NCBI GenBank assembly: GCA_016744455.1
Contig: JADGEI010000001.1
Coordinates: forward strand, 388,504 to 452,503
Source: Alcanivoracaceae bacterium
GTDB taxonomy: Bacteria; Pseudomonadota; Gammaproteobacteria; Xanthomonadales; Marinicellaceae
DNA: 64,000 bases
Direction: 5' to 3'
The notes under the pieces were generated by a model. That model made no database searches and had not been told where the DNA came from. It worked only from the letters and a program-made list of their open reading frames with translations. The translations under genes and the position numbers were made by a program. Each line of letters begins with the position of its first letter. Within the stretch, counting starts at the first letter, position 1. Positions 28,421-38,204 of the stretch are shown piece by piece.

Positions 28421-29185
28421 ATGATACATAAAACAGCAATAATAGATCCAAATGCTCAAATAGCAGGTGATGTGAAAATTGGGGCTTATTCAATCATTGA
28501 AGAAGACGTGACAATAGGTTCTGGCACAGAGGTTAAGTCACATGTAACCATAGCTAAACATACAGATATAGGGAAAAACAATCGAATATTCCAATACTCA
28601 TCTATTGGAGAAGAGCCACAAGATAAAAAATATAATCAAGAACCAACCCGTACAATAATTGGCGATAATAATACCATTAGGGAATATGTAACAATTAATC
28701 GTGGAACAATTGATGATAACAGTGAAACTAGAATAGGGGATAATAACTGGATTATGGCTTATGTTCATATTGCTCATGATTGTGTCCTTGCTAACAACAT
28801 CATAATTGCTAATGGAACAACACTTGCTGGTCACGTTCATTTAGGAGACTTTGTGATATTGGGAGGTTTTACCAAACTACATCAATTTTGTCGGATTGGA
28901 GCACATGCATTTACAGCCATGGATACCGGTTTTCAAAAAGACTTACCACCATATGTAATGGCGCAAGGAAACCCTGCTAAACCAAGAACAATTAATGCAG
29001 AAGGATTGAAGAGGCGAGGTTTTAGCCAGGATGATATTAATGCCATTAAAAAAGCTTTTCGTTTGCTCTATAAAAAAGATTTACGTTTAGAGGAAGCATT
29101 GGTTGAAATGCAAAAGTTAAATAATTCTAACGTACAGCCGATGATAGATTTTATAAAGTCTAGTAACAGAAGTATTGTCAGGTAA
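28421..29185 (+). CDS. lpxA: UDP-N-acetylglucosamine O-acyltransferase
   Basis: LpxA catalyses the first step of lipid A synthesis, 3-O-acylation of UDP-GlcNAc. It has 254 residues (E. coli 262). A hexapeptide-repeat beta-helix covers most of it, with catalytic His in AYVHIAHDC, the IGEEPQDKKY segment, and the helical C-terminal domain. ATG 28421 is 22 bases after fabZ. In most relatives lpxB would follow directly; here a thioredoxin-like gene intervenes. Confidence 0.97.
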   Translation: MIHKTAIIDPNAQIAGDVKIGAYSIIEEDVTIGSGTEVKSHVTIAKHTDIGKNNRIFQYSSIGEEPQDKKYNQEPTRTIIGDNNTIREYVTINRGTIDDNSETRIGDNNWIMAYVHIAHDCVLANNIIIANGTTLAGHVHLGDFVILGGFTKLHQFCRIGAHAFTAMDTGFQKDLPPYVMAQGNPAKPRTINAEGLKRRGFSQDDINAIKKAFRLLYKKDLRLEEALVEMQKLNNSNVQPMIDFIKSSNRSIVR

Positions 29186-29194
29186 TAGCAAATT

Positions 29195-30253
29195 GTGGAC
29201 CATAATCACTTTAAAGTAATTTTAACTGGGCGTAGAAAGAAAGGTACTGATATTATCAAAGCCGCTGAGCAGGTGGCTATAAAAACGAGTTTAGCACCAG
29301 CACAAGTCATAAAGCTTATTGAGGCACGCAGAGAAACAGAATTACTTGCTGAAGTTGAACATACACATGCTTACAGCATCAAAAGGATTATTGAGGCTTA
29401 TGGATTGGAAGTGAAACTACAGCCCGCTAAAAGTTTTCATAAATCACCTAAAGAAACAGAAATTACAAAAACTAAAAGAAAGAAGTTATTTTCCTTTAAA
29501 AATATTAGGTTATTGAAAAAAGTTAAAGTAAATCCAGTAATCTCTAATAACGATGATTTAACAATAAATAAATCCTATACTACAATCAAAAAAGACTCAA
29601 AGTCACTTTCTATTGGTAACCTTTTAATATCAGCAGCATTTCTTGCTGGAATTTGGTACTCTTATAATAGCAATTTATTTTCATCATCAATAGACGCATT
29701 TGATGAAAATGGTAATCCACTTGTTATGCTATTTACCACAGATCAGTGTGGTAAAGCATGCAATGATGTCATTAGAAATCTTAGAGTAAGAAAAGTCCCT
29801 TTTAAGCAGTTAAATATAGACCCAGATAGCGAAGATGATGATGTGAAGTTATGGAAAAGTATCGGGAAAAGAAGTTTTCCATTAATTGCCTCTGGTAATG
29901 AAATTTTAGTAGGCAATTCTAAAGCACAGATGGCAACTCTATTAGGGATTAATTATAGTGAAAAGTATTTAACAGCAGTTGAAAAACCATTGTACCGCAA
30001 TCATTTCAATAAGGATGGCACTGCAGCTATCACAATCTATGGTGCTGAGTGGTGTAGCCCGTGTAGAGAGTTAAAGAAACAACTTAAAAATGAAGGAATG
30101 CAATTTATCTATATTGATATGGATAAACGTCCAGATAAATCCACTATAAAAAATGTTTTAGAAATAGTAGGCTATCCATCAGTTTGGATTGGCTATAAAC
30201 GCTCAAATGGAATTACACTCAACACGGTAAAAGCAGTTTACAAAACGATATGA
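29195..30253 (+). CDS. Membrane-anchored protein with two thioredoxin-fold domains, GTG start
   Basis: A 352-residue protein inserted between lpxA and lpxB. Residues 1-75 form a small alpha/beta domain (FKVILTG near the start) like one found ahead of membrane segments in some gammaproteobacterial proteins. A charged linker leads to one transmembrane helix (139-157). Next is a glutaredoxin-like domain with a CxxxC motif (Cys185, Cys189) and a second with a WCSPC active site (Cys287, Cys290). Which side of the membrane holds these domains is unclear; the positive charges before the helix favour a cytoplasmic N-terminus and periplasmic redox domains. The GTG start gives MDHNHF. It overlaps lpxB by four bases, so it is translated with it. 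Confidence 0.8.
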   Translation: MDHNHFKVILTGRRKKGTDIIKAAEQVAIKTSLAPAQVIKLIEARRETELLAEVEHTHAYSIKRIIEAYGLEVKLQPAKSFHKSPKETEITKTKRKKLFSFKNIRLLKKVKVNPVISNNDDLTINKSYTTIKKDSKSLSIGNLLISAAFLAGIWYSYNSNLFSSSIDAFDENGNPLVMLFTTDQCGKACNDVIRNLRVRKVPFKQLNIDPDSEDDDVKLWKSIGKRSFPLIASGNEILVGNSKAQMATLLGINYSEKYLTAVEKPLYRNHFNKDGTAAITIYGAEWCSPCRELKKQLKNEGMQFIYIDMDKRPDKSTIKNVLEIVGYPSVWIGYKRSNGITLNTVKAVYKTI

Positions 30254-31392
30254 GTCAAAATAAATTTAAAATTGCTATTATCGCAGGGGAAGATTCGGGT
30301 GACTTATTGGGTTCACACTTAATCAATGATTTGAGGTCTTTAAACCCAGCAATTACTTTTATCGGCGTTGGCGGTGACAAAATGGTAGATTCTGGGATGA
30401 AATTAATTAGTTCAAACAAAGAGTTTGCGGTTATGGGCATAGCTGAAGTGTTAAAAAAACTCCCGAAACTATTAAAGTTACGCAAGCAGATTGTAGAACA
30501 AATTATAGCAGAAAAGCCAGACTTATTTATTGGTATTGATGCACCTGATTTAAATTTCCCAATAGAAAAAAGGCTAAAAAAACAAGCGATTAAAATAATT
30601 CATTATGTTAGCCCTTCAATATGGGCATGGAGAAAAAAACGAGCAATATGGATAAGTAAACTCACTGATTTAGTTCTAACTTTATTTCCTTTTGAACCAA
30701 AATATTATGAAAAAACCGGTGGTAATGCAAAATTTGTAGGCCATCCTATGGCGCAAAGTATTGCCTTAGACTTAGATAAAAAACAAGCTAAAGAATCGCT
30801 TGATTTAAATGTTAATCATCCAGTATTAGCAGTGTTACCTGGCTCACGTAGTAATGAACTAAAAGTTCATACTGATATCTTTATTAAAACAGCAATTAAA
30901 CTCAAGAACGAAACACCAGATTTGCAAATAATTTCAGCAAATACTACTAGGGAAAAGAGAGAGTACATCAAAGTAATAGCAAAGAAAAACAACCTAGAAA
31001 TAGGTGTTTTTAATGATGCTACAGCTGTTTTAAAAGCGTCAAATGTTGCGTTGTTAGCATCAGGAACCGTAGCTTTGGAAGCCATGTTATGTAAAACACC
31101 AATGGTTGTTGGTTATAAAATTTCACCGATTACCTATGGTATAGTTAAAGCATTCAAGATGATGCAGTTACCATACTATTCATTACCAAATGTGCTCTAT
31201 GGTGGTTTTTTAGTTCCTGAAATATTACAAAAACAAATGACATGTGACAATCTTTACAATGGGCTTTTACCTTTATTGCAAACTAACCATCAAAGTAATC
31301 TTGTGCAGAAATTTACTCATTTGCATAAAGACTTGCTAAGCCCTAAGATGAATGCCGCTAAAGCCGTAATAGAATTCATTAAATGTCAGTGA
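30250..31392 (+). CDS. lpxB: Lipid-A-disaccharide synthase
   Basis: LpxB, a GT19 glycosyltransferase, joins lipid X to UDP-2,3-diacylglucosamine at the membrane. It has 380 residues (E. coli 382). Visible are AGEDSGDLLGSHL, the YVSPSIWAWR segment, LPGSRSNEL and the donor-binding ASGTVALEAML motif. It starts inside the thioredoxin-like gene and overlaps rnhB by ten bases. Confidence 0.97.
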   Translation: MSQNKFKIAIIAGEDSGDLLGSHLINDLRSLNPAITFIGVGGDKMVDSGMKLISSNKEFAVMGIAEVLKKLPKLLKLRKQIVEQIIAEKPDLFIGIDAPDLNFPIEKRLKKQAIKIIHYVSPSIWAWRKKRAIWISKLTDLVLTLFPFEPKYYEKTGGNAKFVGHPMAQSIALDLDKKQAKESLDLNVNHPVLAVLPGSRSNELKVHTDIFIKTAIKLKNETPDLQIISANTTREKREYIKVIAKKNNLEIGVFNDATAVLKASNVALLASGTVALEAMLCKTPMVVGYKISPITYGIVKAFKMMQLPYYSLPNVLYGGFLVPEILQKQMTCDNLYNGLLPLLQTNHQSNLVQKFTHLHKDLLSPKMNAAKAVIEFIKCQ

Positions 31393-31952
31393 TTGTTGGA
31401 GTAGATGAAGCAGGACGTGGACCACTTGCAGGCCCTGTAACTGTGGCTGCTGTCATATTAAAGAACAAGATTGAAGGGCTGAACGATTCAAAAAAAATAT
31501 CAGAGAAAAAACGATTAACTCTAGAATCCTTAATTCTAAAAAATGCATTAGCTTTTAGTATAGTGCATATAAGCGTGGAAATAATTGAAGACATCAATAT
31601 TCTTCAAGCGAGTTTGCTTGGCATGCAAAAAGCAGTTGCGCAATTACCCAACGATTTCGATGAAATAGTTGTTGATGGTAATAAATGCCCTGAATTTGAC
31701 AAGCCATCAAAAGCCATTATTGGTGGTGATGGGATAGTTGCAGAGATATCTGCTGCCTCTATACTAGCTAAAAATTCCAGGGATAGATTGATGCTTGATT
31801 TACATCGTCAATTCCCTCATTATGGGTTTAATAAGCATAAAGGCTATGGCACAAAATTTCATATTCAGCAACTGCAAAAATATGGCCCTTGTAAGCATCA
31901 TCGGAAAAGTTATGCACCTATTCAGAAATTACTTCAAATGGAAATATTTTGA
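31383..31952 (+). CDS. rnhB: Ribonuclease HII
   Basis: This enzyme removes ribonucleotides from DNA and RNA from hybrids. It has 189 residues. Catalytic acids are seen in GVDEAGRGPLAG (residues 5-16) and IVVDGNKCPEFD; SAASILAKNSRDR and FNKHKGYGT are further family motifs. It lies between lpxB and dnaE, the standard order. A small ATTGTT/AACAAT stem follows the stop. Confidence 0.97.
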   Translation: MSVIVGVDEAGRGPLAGPVTVAAVILKNKIEGLNDSKKISEKKRLTLESLILKNALAFSIVHISVEIIEDINILQASLLGMQKAVAQLPNDFDEIVVDGNKCPEFDKPSKAIIGGDGIVAEISAASILAKNSRDRLMLDLHRQFPHYGFNKHKGYGTKFHIQQLQKYGPCKHHRKSYAPIQKLLQMEIF

Positions 31953-32028
31953 TTGTTAGTTAAACAATTAAAACAATCTAAATGTTTAGTGCTAAAATAG
32001 CAAAAAATTTAAATCAGTAAAACCCTAA

Positions 32029-35000
32029 ATGTCAGCTCAATTTATCCATCTAAATATCCACTCTGAATTTTCTGTTGTTGATTCAACGCTAAGAATCAAA
32101 CAAGTGATGGCTGCATTAAAAGGAAGTCATACACCGGCAGTTGGCATCACTGATTTTAATAACATGTATGCAGCGGTAAAATTTTTTAAAGCAGCAACAG
32201 AAGCAGGAATCAAACCTTTAATGGGTGCTGAAGTATTAGTTTTAGATAAAGATGAGCGAACTTATACCGTAATATTTTTGTGTCAAAATAAGCAAGGATA
32301 CCTCAATTTAAGTGAGCTCATTTCTATGGCTCATCAATTAGGTTATCATAAAAATAAACCTATGGTTCGTGAGCACTGGATTGCAGAGCACAATAGTGGC
32401 TTAATCGCAATAAGTTCTAATCAACGAGGTGATATTGGCCAGTTAATTGGCGAAAAAAAAATGCAACAAGCCTCAGATAAGATAGAGACATGGAAACGTA
32501 TCTTTCAAGATAGGTTTTATCTTAGCATTGCACGAGTTAATCGTAAGAACGAAAAATGGCACAATGAAGCGACAATTTATTTAGCAGCGAATCAAAACGT
32601 CCCATTGGTAGCCAGTAATGATGCACGATTCATGAGCCGAGATGATTTCAACGCTCATGAAGCTCGTATTTGTATAAATCAAGGGATGATAGTTGCTGAT
32701 CCAAGACGTGAGAAGGTTTATACGCGTAATCAATACCTTTCGTCAACTGATGAGATGTTTGATAAGTTTAAAGACTTACCGCAAGCACTTGAAAATACAG
32801 TAGAAATTGCAAAAAGATGTAATTTTGAATTTAATTTTAAAGACTACTTTCTACCTGCATTTCCAATCCCTGATGGTGAAACAGAGGATCAGTATTTTAG
32901 ACGTAAAACCAAGGAACTGCTAGCGGATTACCTGCAAGCAAATGGAACAGCAGATGGTTATTCAGAACAAGACTATTATGACCGGTTGAAGTTTGAAGTT
33001 GATATAATATTACAGATGGGGTTTCCAGGTTATTTTCTCATCGTTGCCGATTTTATCAATTGGTCTAAGAATCATAAAATCCCTGTTGGCCCAGGTCGTG
33101 GTTCAGGTGCCGGATCGTTAGTGGCATTTGTCATGCGTATTACTGATTTAGACCCGCTCGAATATGAACTACTATTTGAACGTTTCTTAAATCCAGAACG
33201 AGTTTCCATGCCTGATTTCGATGTTGATTTTTGTATGGATAGACGAGATGAAGTCATAGAATACGTAGCAAAAACTTATGGTGCTAATCAAGTAAGTCAA
33301 ATCATCACATTCGGAACCTTAAGTGCAAAAGCTGTGGTACGAGATGTTGGACGTGTTCTGGGTTATCCCTATCCAATGGTTGATGGTATAGCAAAACTAA
33401 TACCAAATGATTTAGGTATCAACTTAACAAAAGCACTTAAAGAGTCTAAAGAGTTAAATTTACTCAAAGAAACCGATGAAGATGCAGGTGAATTATTGGA
33501 CATGGCTTTACAGCTCGAAGGTTTAATTAGAAATACCGGCAAGCATGCGGGAGGTGTAGTTATAGCACCAAGTAACCTGAGTGATTTTTGCCCAGTTTAT
33601 AAAGATGAACTTTCTACAGGAATTCTTAGCCAATACGACAAAGACGATGTAGAAAAAATTGGGCTAGTCAAATTTGACTTTTTAGGTTTAAGAACACTGA
33701 CCATTATTGATAATGCTGTACAAGCCATCAATAAAAAAGTAGAAACTCCAGTAAATATAAGTCAAATACCGTTGGATGATACAAAAGCCTTTAACCTCTT
33801 AAAAAAGTGCCAAACAACAGCCGTTTTCCAACTTGAGTCTGATGGTATGAAAGAGTTAATAGGGCGATTGATTCCCGATTCATTTGCCGAAATTATTGCC
33901 TTAGTTGCATTGTACCGCCCAGGACCATTAGATTCTGGTATGGTAGACACTTATGTTGAATGTAAACATGGTAGAAAAGACCCAGACTATATGCACGAAG
34001 ATTTAGAAGAAATTCTAAAACCAACCTATGGAGTGATATTGTACCAAGAACAAGTGATGAAGATTGCCCAAGTTTTGTCAGGGTACTCATTGGGTGCTGC
34101 TGATATCTTGCGTAAGGCAATGGGAAAGAAAATATTAGAAGTCATGGCACAACAACGCAAGGTATTTGTAGATGGTGCTATTGAAAATAATGTCGATGAA
34201 AAGTTAGCAAAATACATTTTCAGTATGATTGAAACCTTTGCGGGGTATGGTTTCAATAAATCTCATTCAGCAGCTTATGCATTGATTGCTTACCAAACGG
34301 CTTGGTTAAAAGCGCATTATCCTGTCGAATTTATGGCTTCTGTATTGTCAGCTGATATGGATAATACTGAAAAAGTTGTTCATCTAATTGGTGATGTAAA
34401 ATCAATGAATATTGAGATGCAATTGCCCAATGTTAATCAATCAGATTATTATTTCAAAGCAGGAGAGGGTACATCAATAGTTTATGGGCTTGGAGCCATT
34501 AAAGGTGTAGGTCAGGGAGCTATAGAAAGCATGATGACTGAGCGTAACGAAAATGGTCAATTTACTTCAATTTATGATTTTTGTGTTCGTGTTGACTTAC
34601 ATAAAGCAAATAAACGAACTCTTGAAGCGTTAATCTTATCGGGTGCTTTTGATACCTTACACACTAACCGTCAAGCTTTATTGCAAGGGATGGAAAGCAT
34701 TATTAAAGCTGCAATTCAAAAGAATCATGACCAACAATCCGGTCAATTTGATTTATTTGGAAACACAACCATTGCAAGCGTTAATGAAATGCCTATTCCA
34801 TTACCCTCTATAACCGATTTTGAAGGCAATGATAGGTTATTTTATGAGCGCAACATGCTAGGCCATTTTATGACTGGTCATCCAGTTGCAAACGTCAAGA
34901 GGTGGTTAAAAGCTGTAAGCACCCATTCGGTAACATCAGTGATGGCATTAAAGCCAGCAGGTAGCCCCAAAAAGGACGATGATGATAAGAAAAGTCGTTT

Positions 35001-35499
35001 TTTCAATGGAACTGATGTCTTGGTTGGTGGTTTAATCACATCAGTACGTGTTCGCAATGAAAACTCTGCTAATCTTATGTTGGTTGATGAGGAAACTGAA
35101 ATAGAAGCGACTTTTTTTCGTGACACCTTCTTTGATAATCATGAAAAGATGGAAAAAGACACCATTGTCGTTATCGAAGGAGAAGCGGGTGTTGATAATT
35201 TTTCTGGTCGATTTATTATTCGTGCTAAACAAATTTTAACGCTCAATGAAGCAATAGCTACCTATTGCAGTAAAATTGGATTAATAACTTCAACCAGGAA
35301 TTACCAACAATTTTCAGATCAATTAAGCCATTTGTTACAAACGCATGGTAGAGGTAAGGCCAGAATTTATATTCACCACGAAGAAGAAGGTATCATCTCA
35401 AATTTAAAATGTGGTAACAATTACAAAATAAGGCCATCGTATAACCTCATAAAAGACGTTTACAAGCTCCCTAATATTGAAAAAGTCATCATCAAATGA
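32029..35499 (+). CDS. dnaE: DNA polymerase III alpha subunit
   Basis: The catalytic subunit of the replicative polymerase. It has 1156 residues (E. coli 1160). An N-terminal PHP domain (FIHLNIHSEFSVVDS) is followed by the C-family polymerase core (VGPGRGSGAGSLVAF, catalytic PDFDVDFCMDRR), KHAGGVVIA, YQEQVM and FNKSHSAAYAL, then the helix-hairpin-helix, OB and tau-binding regions. The PHP metal ligands look degenerate (HLNIHSEFS retains two His), as in proofreading-incompetent DnaE1. TAAAAT at 31993-31998 could be a -10 box. Its stop overlaps the next gene by ATGA; accA, the usual follower, is absent. Confidence 0.97.
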   Translation: MSAQFIHLNIHSEFSVVDSTLRIKQVMAALKGSHTPAVGITDFNNMYAAVKFFKAATEAGIKPLMGAEVLVLDKDERTYTVIFLCQNKQGYLNLSELISMAHQLGYHKNKPMVREHWIAEHNSGLIAISSNQRGDIGQLIGEKKMQQASDKIETWKRIFQDRFYLSIARVNRKNEKWHNEATIYLAANQNVPLVASNDARFMSRDDFNAHEARICINQGMIVADPRREKVYTRNQYLSSTDEMFDKFKDLPQALENTVEIAKRCNFEFNFKDYFLPAFPIPDGETEDQYFRRKTKELLADYLQANGTADGYSEQDYYDRLKFEVDIILQMGFPGYFLIVADFINWSKNHKIPVGPGRGSGAGSLVAFVMRITDLDPLEYELLFERFLNPERVSMPDFDVDFCMDRRDEVIEYVAKTYGANQVSQIITFGTLSAKAVVRDVGRVLGYPYPMVDGIAKLIPNDLGINLTKALKESKELNLLKETDEDAGELLDMALQLEGLIRNTGKHAGGVVIAPSNLSDFCPVYKDELSTGILSQYDKDDVEKIGLVKFDFLGLRTLTIIDNAVQAINKKVETPVNISQIPLDDTKAFNLLKKCQTTAVFQLESDGMKELIGRLIPDSFAEIIALVALYRPGPLDSGMVDTYVECKHGRKDPDYMHEDLEEILKPTYGVILYQEQVMKIAQVLSGYSLGAADILRKAMGKKILEVMAQQRKVFVDGAIENNVDEKLAKYIFSMIETFAGYGFNKSHSAAYALIAYQTAWLKAHYPVEFMASVLSADMDNTEKVVHLIGDVKSMNIEMQLPNVNQSDYYFKAGEGTSIVYGLGAIKGVGQGAIESMMTERNENGQFTSIYDFCVRVDLHKANKRTLEALILSGAFDTLHTNRQALLQGMESIIKAAIQKNHDQQSGQFDLFGNTTIASVNEMPIPLPSITDFEGNDRLFYERNMLGHFMTGHPVANVKRWLKAVSTHSVTSVMALKPAGSPKKDDDDKKSRFFNGTDVLVGGLITSVRVRNENSANLMLVDEETEIEATFFRDTFFDNHEKMEKDTIVVIEGEAGVDNFSGRFIIRAKQILTLNEAIATYCSKIGLITSTRNYQQFSDQLSHLLQTHGRGKARIYIHHEEEGIISNLKCGNNYKIRPSYNLIKDVYKLPNIEKVIIK

Positions 35500-37205
35500 A
35501 AATAATAAAATACACTTTGCGGGAATTTAAAAACCTTTTTGAATATTACCTTATACCGTTATTAGTTGTGCTATTACCTCACAAAATATATTACCCAATA
35601 TTTAGGTTTATTTGTTACAGGACTTTTTTTTACAGTATTTATGAACAAGGTTCTTATCCATTAGCGCAAAAATATTTAACAGATATTAATATTAACCCAC
35701 CTGAACTATGGAAAAGGAACGTAAAACTACTGTATTTAATGGATATAGCCGATGCGTGGTTATTTTGGTTAAGACCTAAGAAAGCCAAAAAGCTCATCGA
35801 AACAACAGGGCATTGGATTAAGGGTAAAGGATTTATCGCCCTAGGAACACATTGGGGAACAGGAATTCCCTCATTAGTAAGCATCAAACAATCCGGTATG
35901 GATCCATTTTTTGTTTATTCACGCAAACCAGTAAAATTTTCAGAACGTGGTTTAATTGAATATAGTTATAGAAAATTTCGTTGGTACTATATTGATAAAA
36001 TCTCAGGTAGCACAGCAATAACAACAGGAAGCGCTTATCAAAGAATTAAAGCACAAGTAATAAATAAAGGAGTGCCAGTTATATTGTTTGATGCTCCTAA
36101 AGAAAAATCAAAAGCTAAATATATGCTTAAAATACTGGGTAATGAGTATTCAATAGCCAGTGGCTTTGTCAATTTAATTTGTTATGAAAAACTTCCATCT
36201 CAAATGTATTCAGTCAATTTAGATTTCAATACAGGCATAAGGTCCATACAGATTAGTTCAGAAATACAAGAGCAAGTAAATGAGAATCAATTGCTTGATA
36301 AAATGTCCAATTACTTAAACCATATTATTTTATCAAGCCCAGAAAACTGGTTTTTCTGGTGTCAAAGCAGCTATCTTTTATCAAAAAAACAAAAGTTAAA
36401 AATACCTGTGCTTCTGTACCATTCTGGTAATATTACCGGTAATACTTATCAAGATAATGATACCATCGCATTTAAAGCTGATTTAAAAACAATAGAACAA
36501 CAAAACATTACTATTATTTCGGCAAAAACTTTAGTTGATTACCTTTATGGCTCAATAGATCTTGATTCTGAAAAAAAATACCTAGTAATAACCCTAGATG
36601 ATGGTGTGAATCTTGATTTTGTCGATAGTAAATACCCGAAAAGCGATACGCAAGAGTCATTTTATACATCAATAAAAAATGCCAACACGTTTGTTCATAT
36701 TACCTCATTTGTTATAGCATCACCAAAGGCAAGAGAAACGATGCAAAAAACATGTTTAGAAAATCATCCATTACTAAGTCATGACTGGTGGCAATCAGCA
36801 GCAAAAAGCTCTCATTTTTCTATTGAAAATCATTCGTGGGATCATGTACACCCAACATTGGAATCTGTTAAACAAAAAGATGGAATCAAAGGTGATTTTA
36901 GTTCTGTTAACTGTTTTGAAGATGCAGATAATCAAATTCGAAAAAGTTCAGAATACATTGAATCAATTATTGGATGTAAAACAACACTGTTCGCTTATCC
37001 ATTTGGGCATTATAACGAATACTTGACAGAAGAATATTTTCCAAAAAAACAAAAGCAAATTAGAGCGGCATTTACATGTGAGCCACAATATGTAAACAAA
37101 GATACAAATGTCTGGAAGATACCACGTTTTATTTGTGGGGCTAACTGGAGTAACACTGAAGAGCTACTAAAAATATTAACTAACGAATATACTTATGACA
37201 AATAA
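35496..37205 (+). CDS. LpxL-like acyltransferase fused to polysaccharide deacetylase
   Basis: A 569-residue two-domain protein. Residues 1-290 resemble the lauroyl acyltransferase (LpxL/HtrB) family: an N-terminal hydrophobic stretch, then GKGFIALGTHWGTG around His119, and YSRKP. The family motif HxxxxD/E is incomplete, since the position after HWGTG is Ile. From about residue 300 a NodB-type deacetylase domain follows: metal-binding LDDG (367-370), HSWDH (446-450), and YPFG (501-504). It overlaps dnaE by four bases and the downstream sulfotransferase by 11. I infer a role in modifying an envelope lipid or glycan; the acyltransferase half may be inactive. Confidence 0.75.
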   Translation: MKIIKYTLREFKNLFEYYLIPLLVVLLPHKIYYPIFRFICYRTFFYSIYEQGSYPLAQKYLTDININPPELWKRNVKLLYLMDIADAWLFWLRPKKAKKLIETTGHWIKGKGFIALGTHWGTGIPSLVSIKQSGMDPFFVYSRKPVKFSERGLIEYSYRKFRWYYIDKISGSTAITTGSAYQRIKAQVINKGVPVILFDAPKEKSKAKYMLKILGNEYSIASGFVNLICYEKLPSQMYSVNLDFNTGIRSIQISSEIQEQVNENQLLDKMSNYLNHIILSSPENWFFWCQSSYLLSKKQKLKIPVLLYHSGNITGNTYQDNDTIAFKADLKTIEQQNITIISAKTLVDYLYGSIDLDSEKKYLVITLDDGVNLDFVDSKYPKSDTQESFYTSIKNANTFVHITSFVIASPKARETMQKTCLENHPLLSHDWWQSAAKSSHFSIENHSWDHVHPTLESVKQKDGIKGDFSSVNCFEDADNQIRKSSEYIESIIGCKTTLFAYPFGHYNEYLTEEYFPKKQKQIRAAFTCEPQYVNKDTNVWKIPRFICGANWSNTEELLKILTNEYTYDK

Positions 37206-37947
37206 AGCAGAATTTTTTATCCTAGGCAGTGTGTTATCAGGTACGACATTATTGCGCAATATTCTTAGGCAACATCCCAATCTAATTGCCCCAGAAGAAA
37301 CGCATGTATTTCGTTGGGGTTATCCCTTTGGTGCAGAAGAGTACAAAGAGTTATACCTCAATGCTGATGCGATTAAAAATTTCAGAAAAATAGATGGCAT
37401 GAAAGAGACAACCTTTAAACAGTTGTTTGAAAAATCATACGACCGCAAGGCCTTTATGCAAAATTATTTTTCAGCTTTTAAAAGCATTAAAAACGCCCAA
37501 GAAAAGAGGTGTTTTGATAAATCGCCACAAAATGTCTATGGCATTGTGTTAATCAAAGCTTATTTCCCACAGGCAAAATTTGTTCATATTATCAGAAATC
37601 CACTCAATGTTATTGCTAGTATAAAAAGAGGCCACCCAGGATTGTCTCAATCCATTCTAGGTTCAATTAATTACTGGAAAGAAGCCATCTTAATAATGAA
37701 TACTATTAACAAGTGCTGGCCGGATGATATCTATCAGTTTAAATACGAAAATTTATGTGTAAACCCAACAAAGGAAATCAACCAACTGTTAGACTTTTTA
37801 GAAGAGGAGCCTGTTGATCTTTCGTCAATTTTGAATACAATAAATCCCGCAGATACAAACTATTCAAATGTATTAACTCCGCAAGAAATTGATCTAATTC
37901 AATCAGAACTACTAGACCTAATGATGGAACATAATTATAAACTTTGA
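37195..37947 (+). CDS. Sulfotransferase family protein
   Basis: A 250-residue PAPS-dependent sulfotransferase. The 5'-phosphosulfate-binding loop is GSVLSGTTLLRNIL (residues 11-24) with SGTT, and the 3'-phosphate-binding segment is IIRNPLNVIASIKRGH. C-terminal YENLCVNP fits the family. It overlaps the acyltransferase/deacetylase fusion by 11 bases, so both are probably translated together and may act on the same envelope glycan or lipid. The acceptor is unknown. No genes for sulfate activation (cysD, cysN, cysC) are nearby. Confidence 0.85.
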   Translation: MTNKAEFFILGSVLSGTTLLRNILRQHPNLIAPEETHVFRWGYPFGAEEYKELYLNADAIKNFRKIDGMKETTFKQLFEKSYDRKAFMQNYFSAFKSIKNAQEKRCFDKSPQNVYGIVLIKAYFPQAKFVHIIRNPLNVIASIKRGHPGLSQSILGSINYWKEAILIMNTINKCWPDDIYQFKYENLCVNPTKEINQLLDFLEEEPVDLSSILNTINPADTNYSNVLTPQEIDLIQSELLDLMMEHNYKL

Positions 37948-38204
37948 ATAGTGTTGAATGCACTCTTAACCCATAAAAAATAAGCCTTGATAGTATGTAA
38001 TTACCATACTGTAACTGTAGCAGAATTATTAGCTTTGCAAAGAACGAATACATGAGCACCTATACTCTACCTTCATCGCTAATTCCGTACCATAGCTTAG
38101 TAAAAATCTTACATCCTTTTATATTCACTTTTCATAAAATGATAAGAGTTTGTAGTAAAACTATAAACCGGCTTAATAAGTTAGATTGTTTTATTGACGT
38201 ATAA

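Noticed and set aside
37195..37947. Possible sulfate-activation cluster with the sulfotransferase
   Set aside because: No cysD, cysN, cysC or related genes occur in the window.
37948..38204. Possible small gene or RNA in the gap after the sulfotransferase
   Set aside because: Only a 6-bp AGTATG/CATACT hairpin (37992-38010) without a T-run; no coding frame with a start signal.
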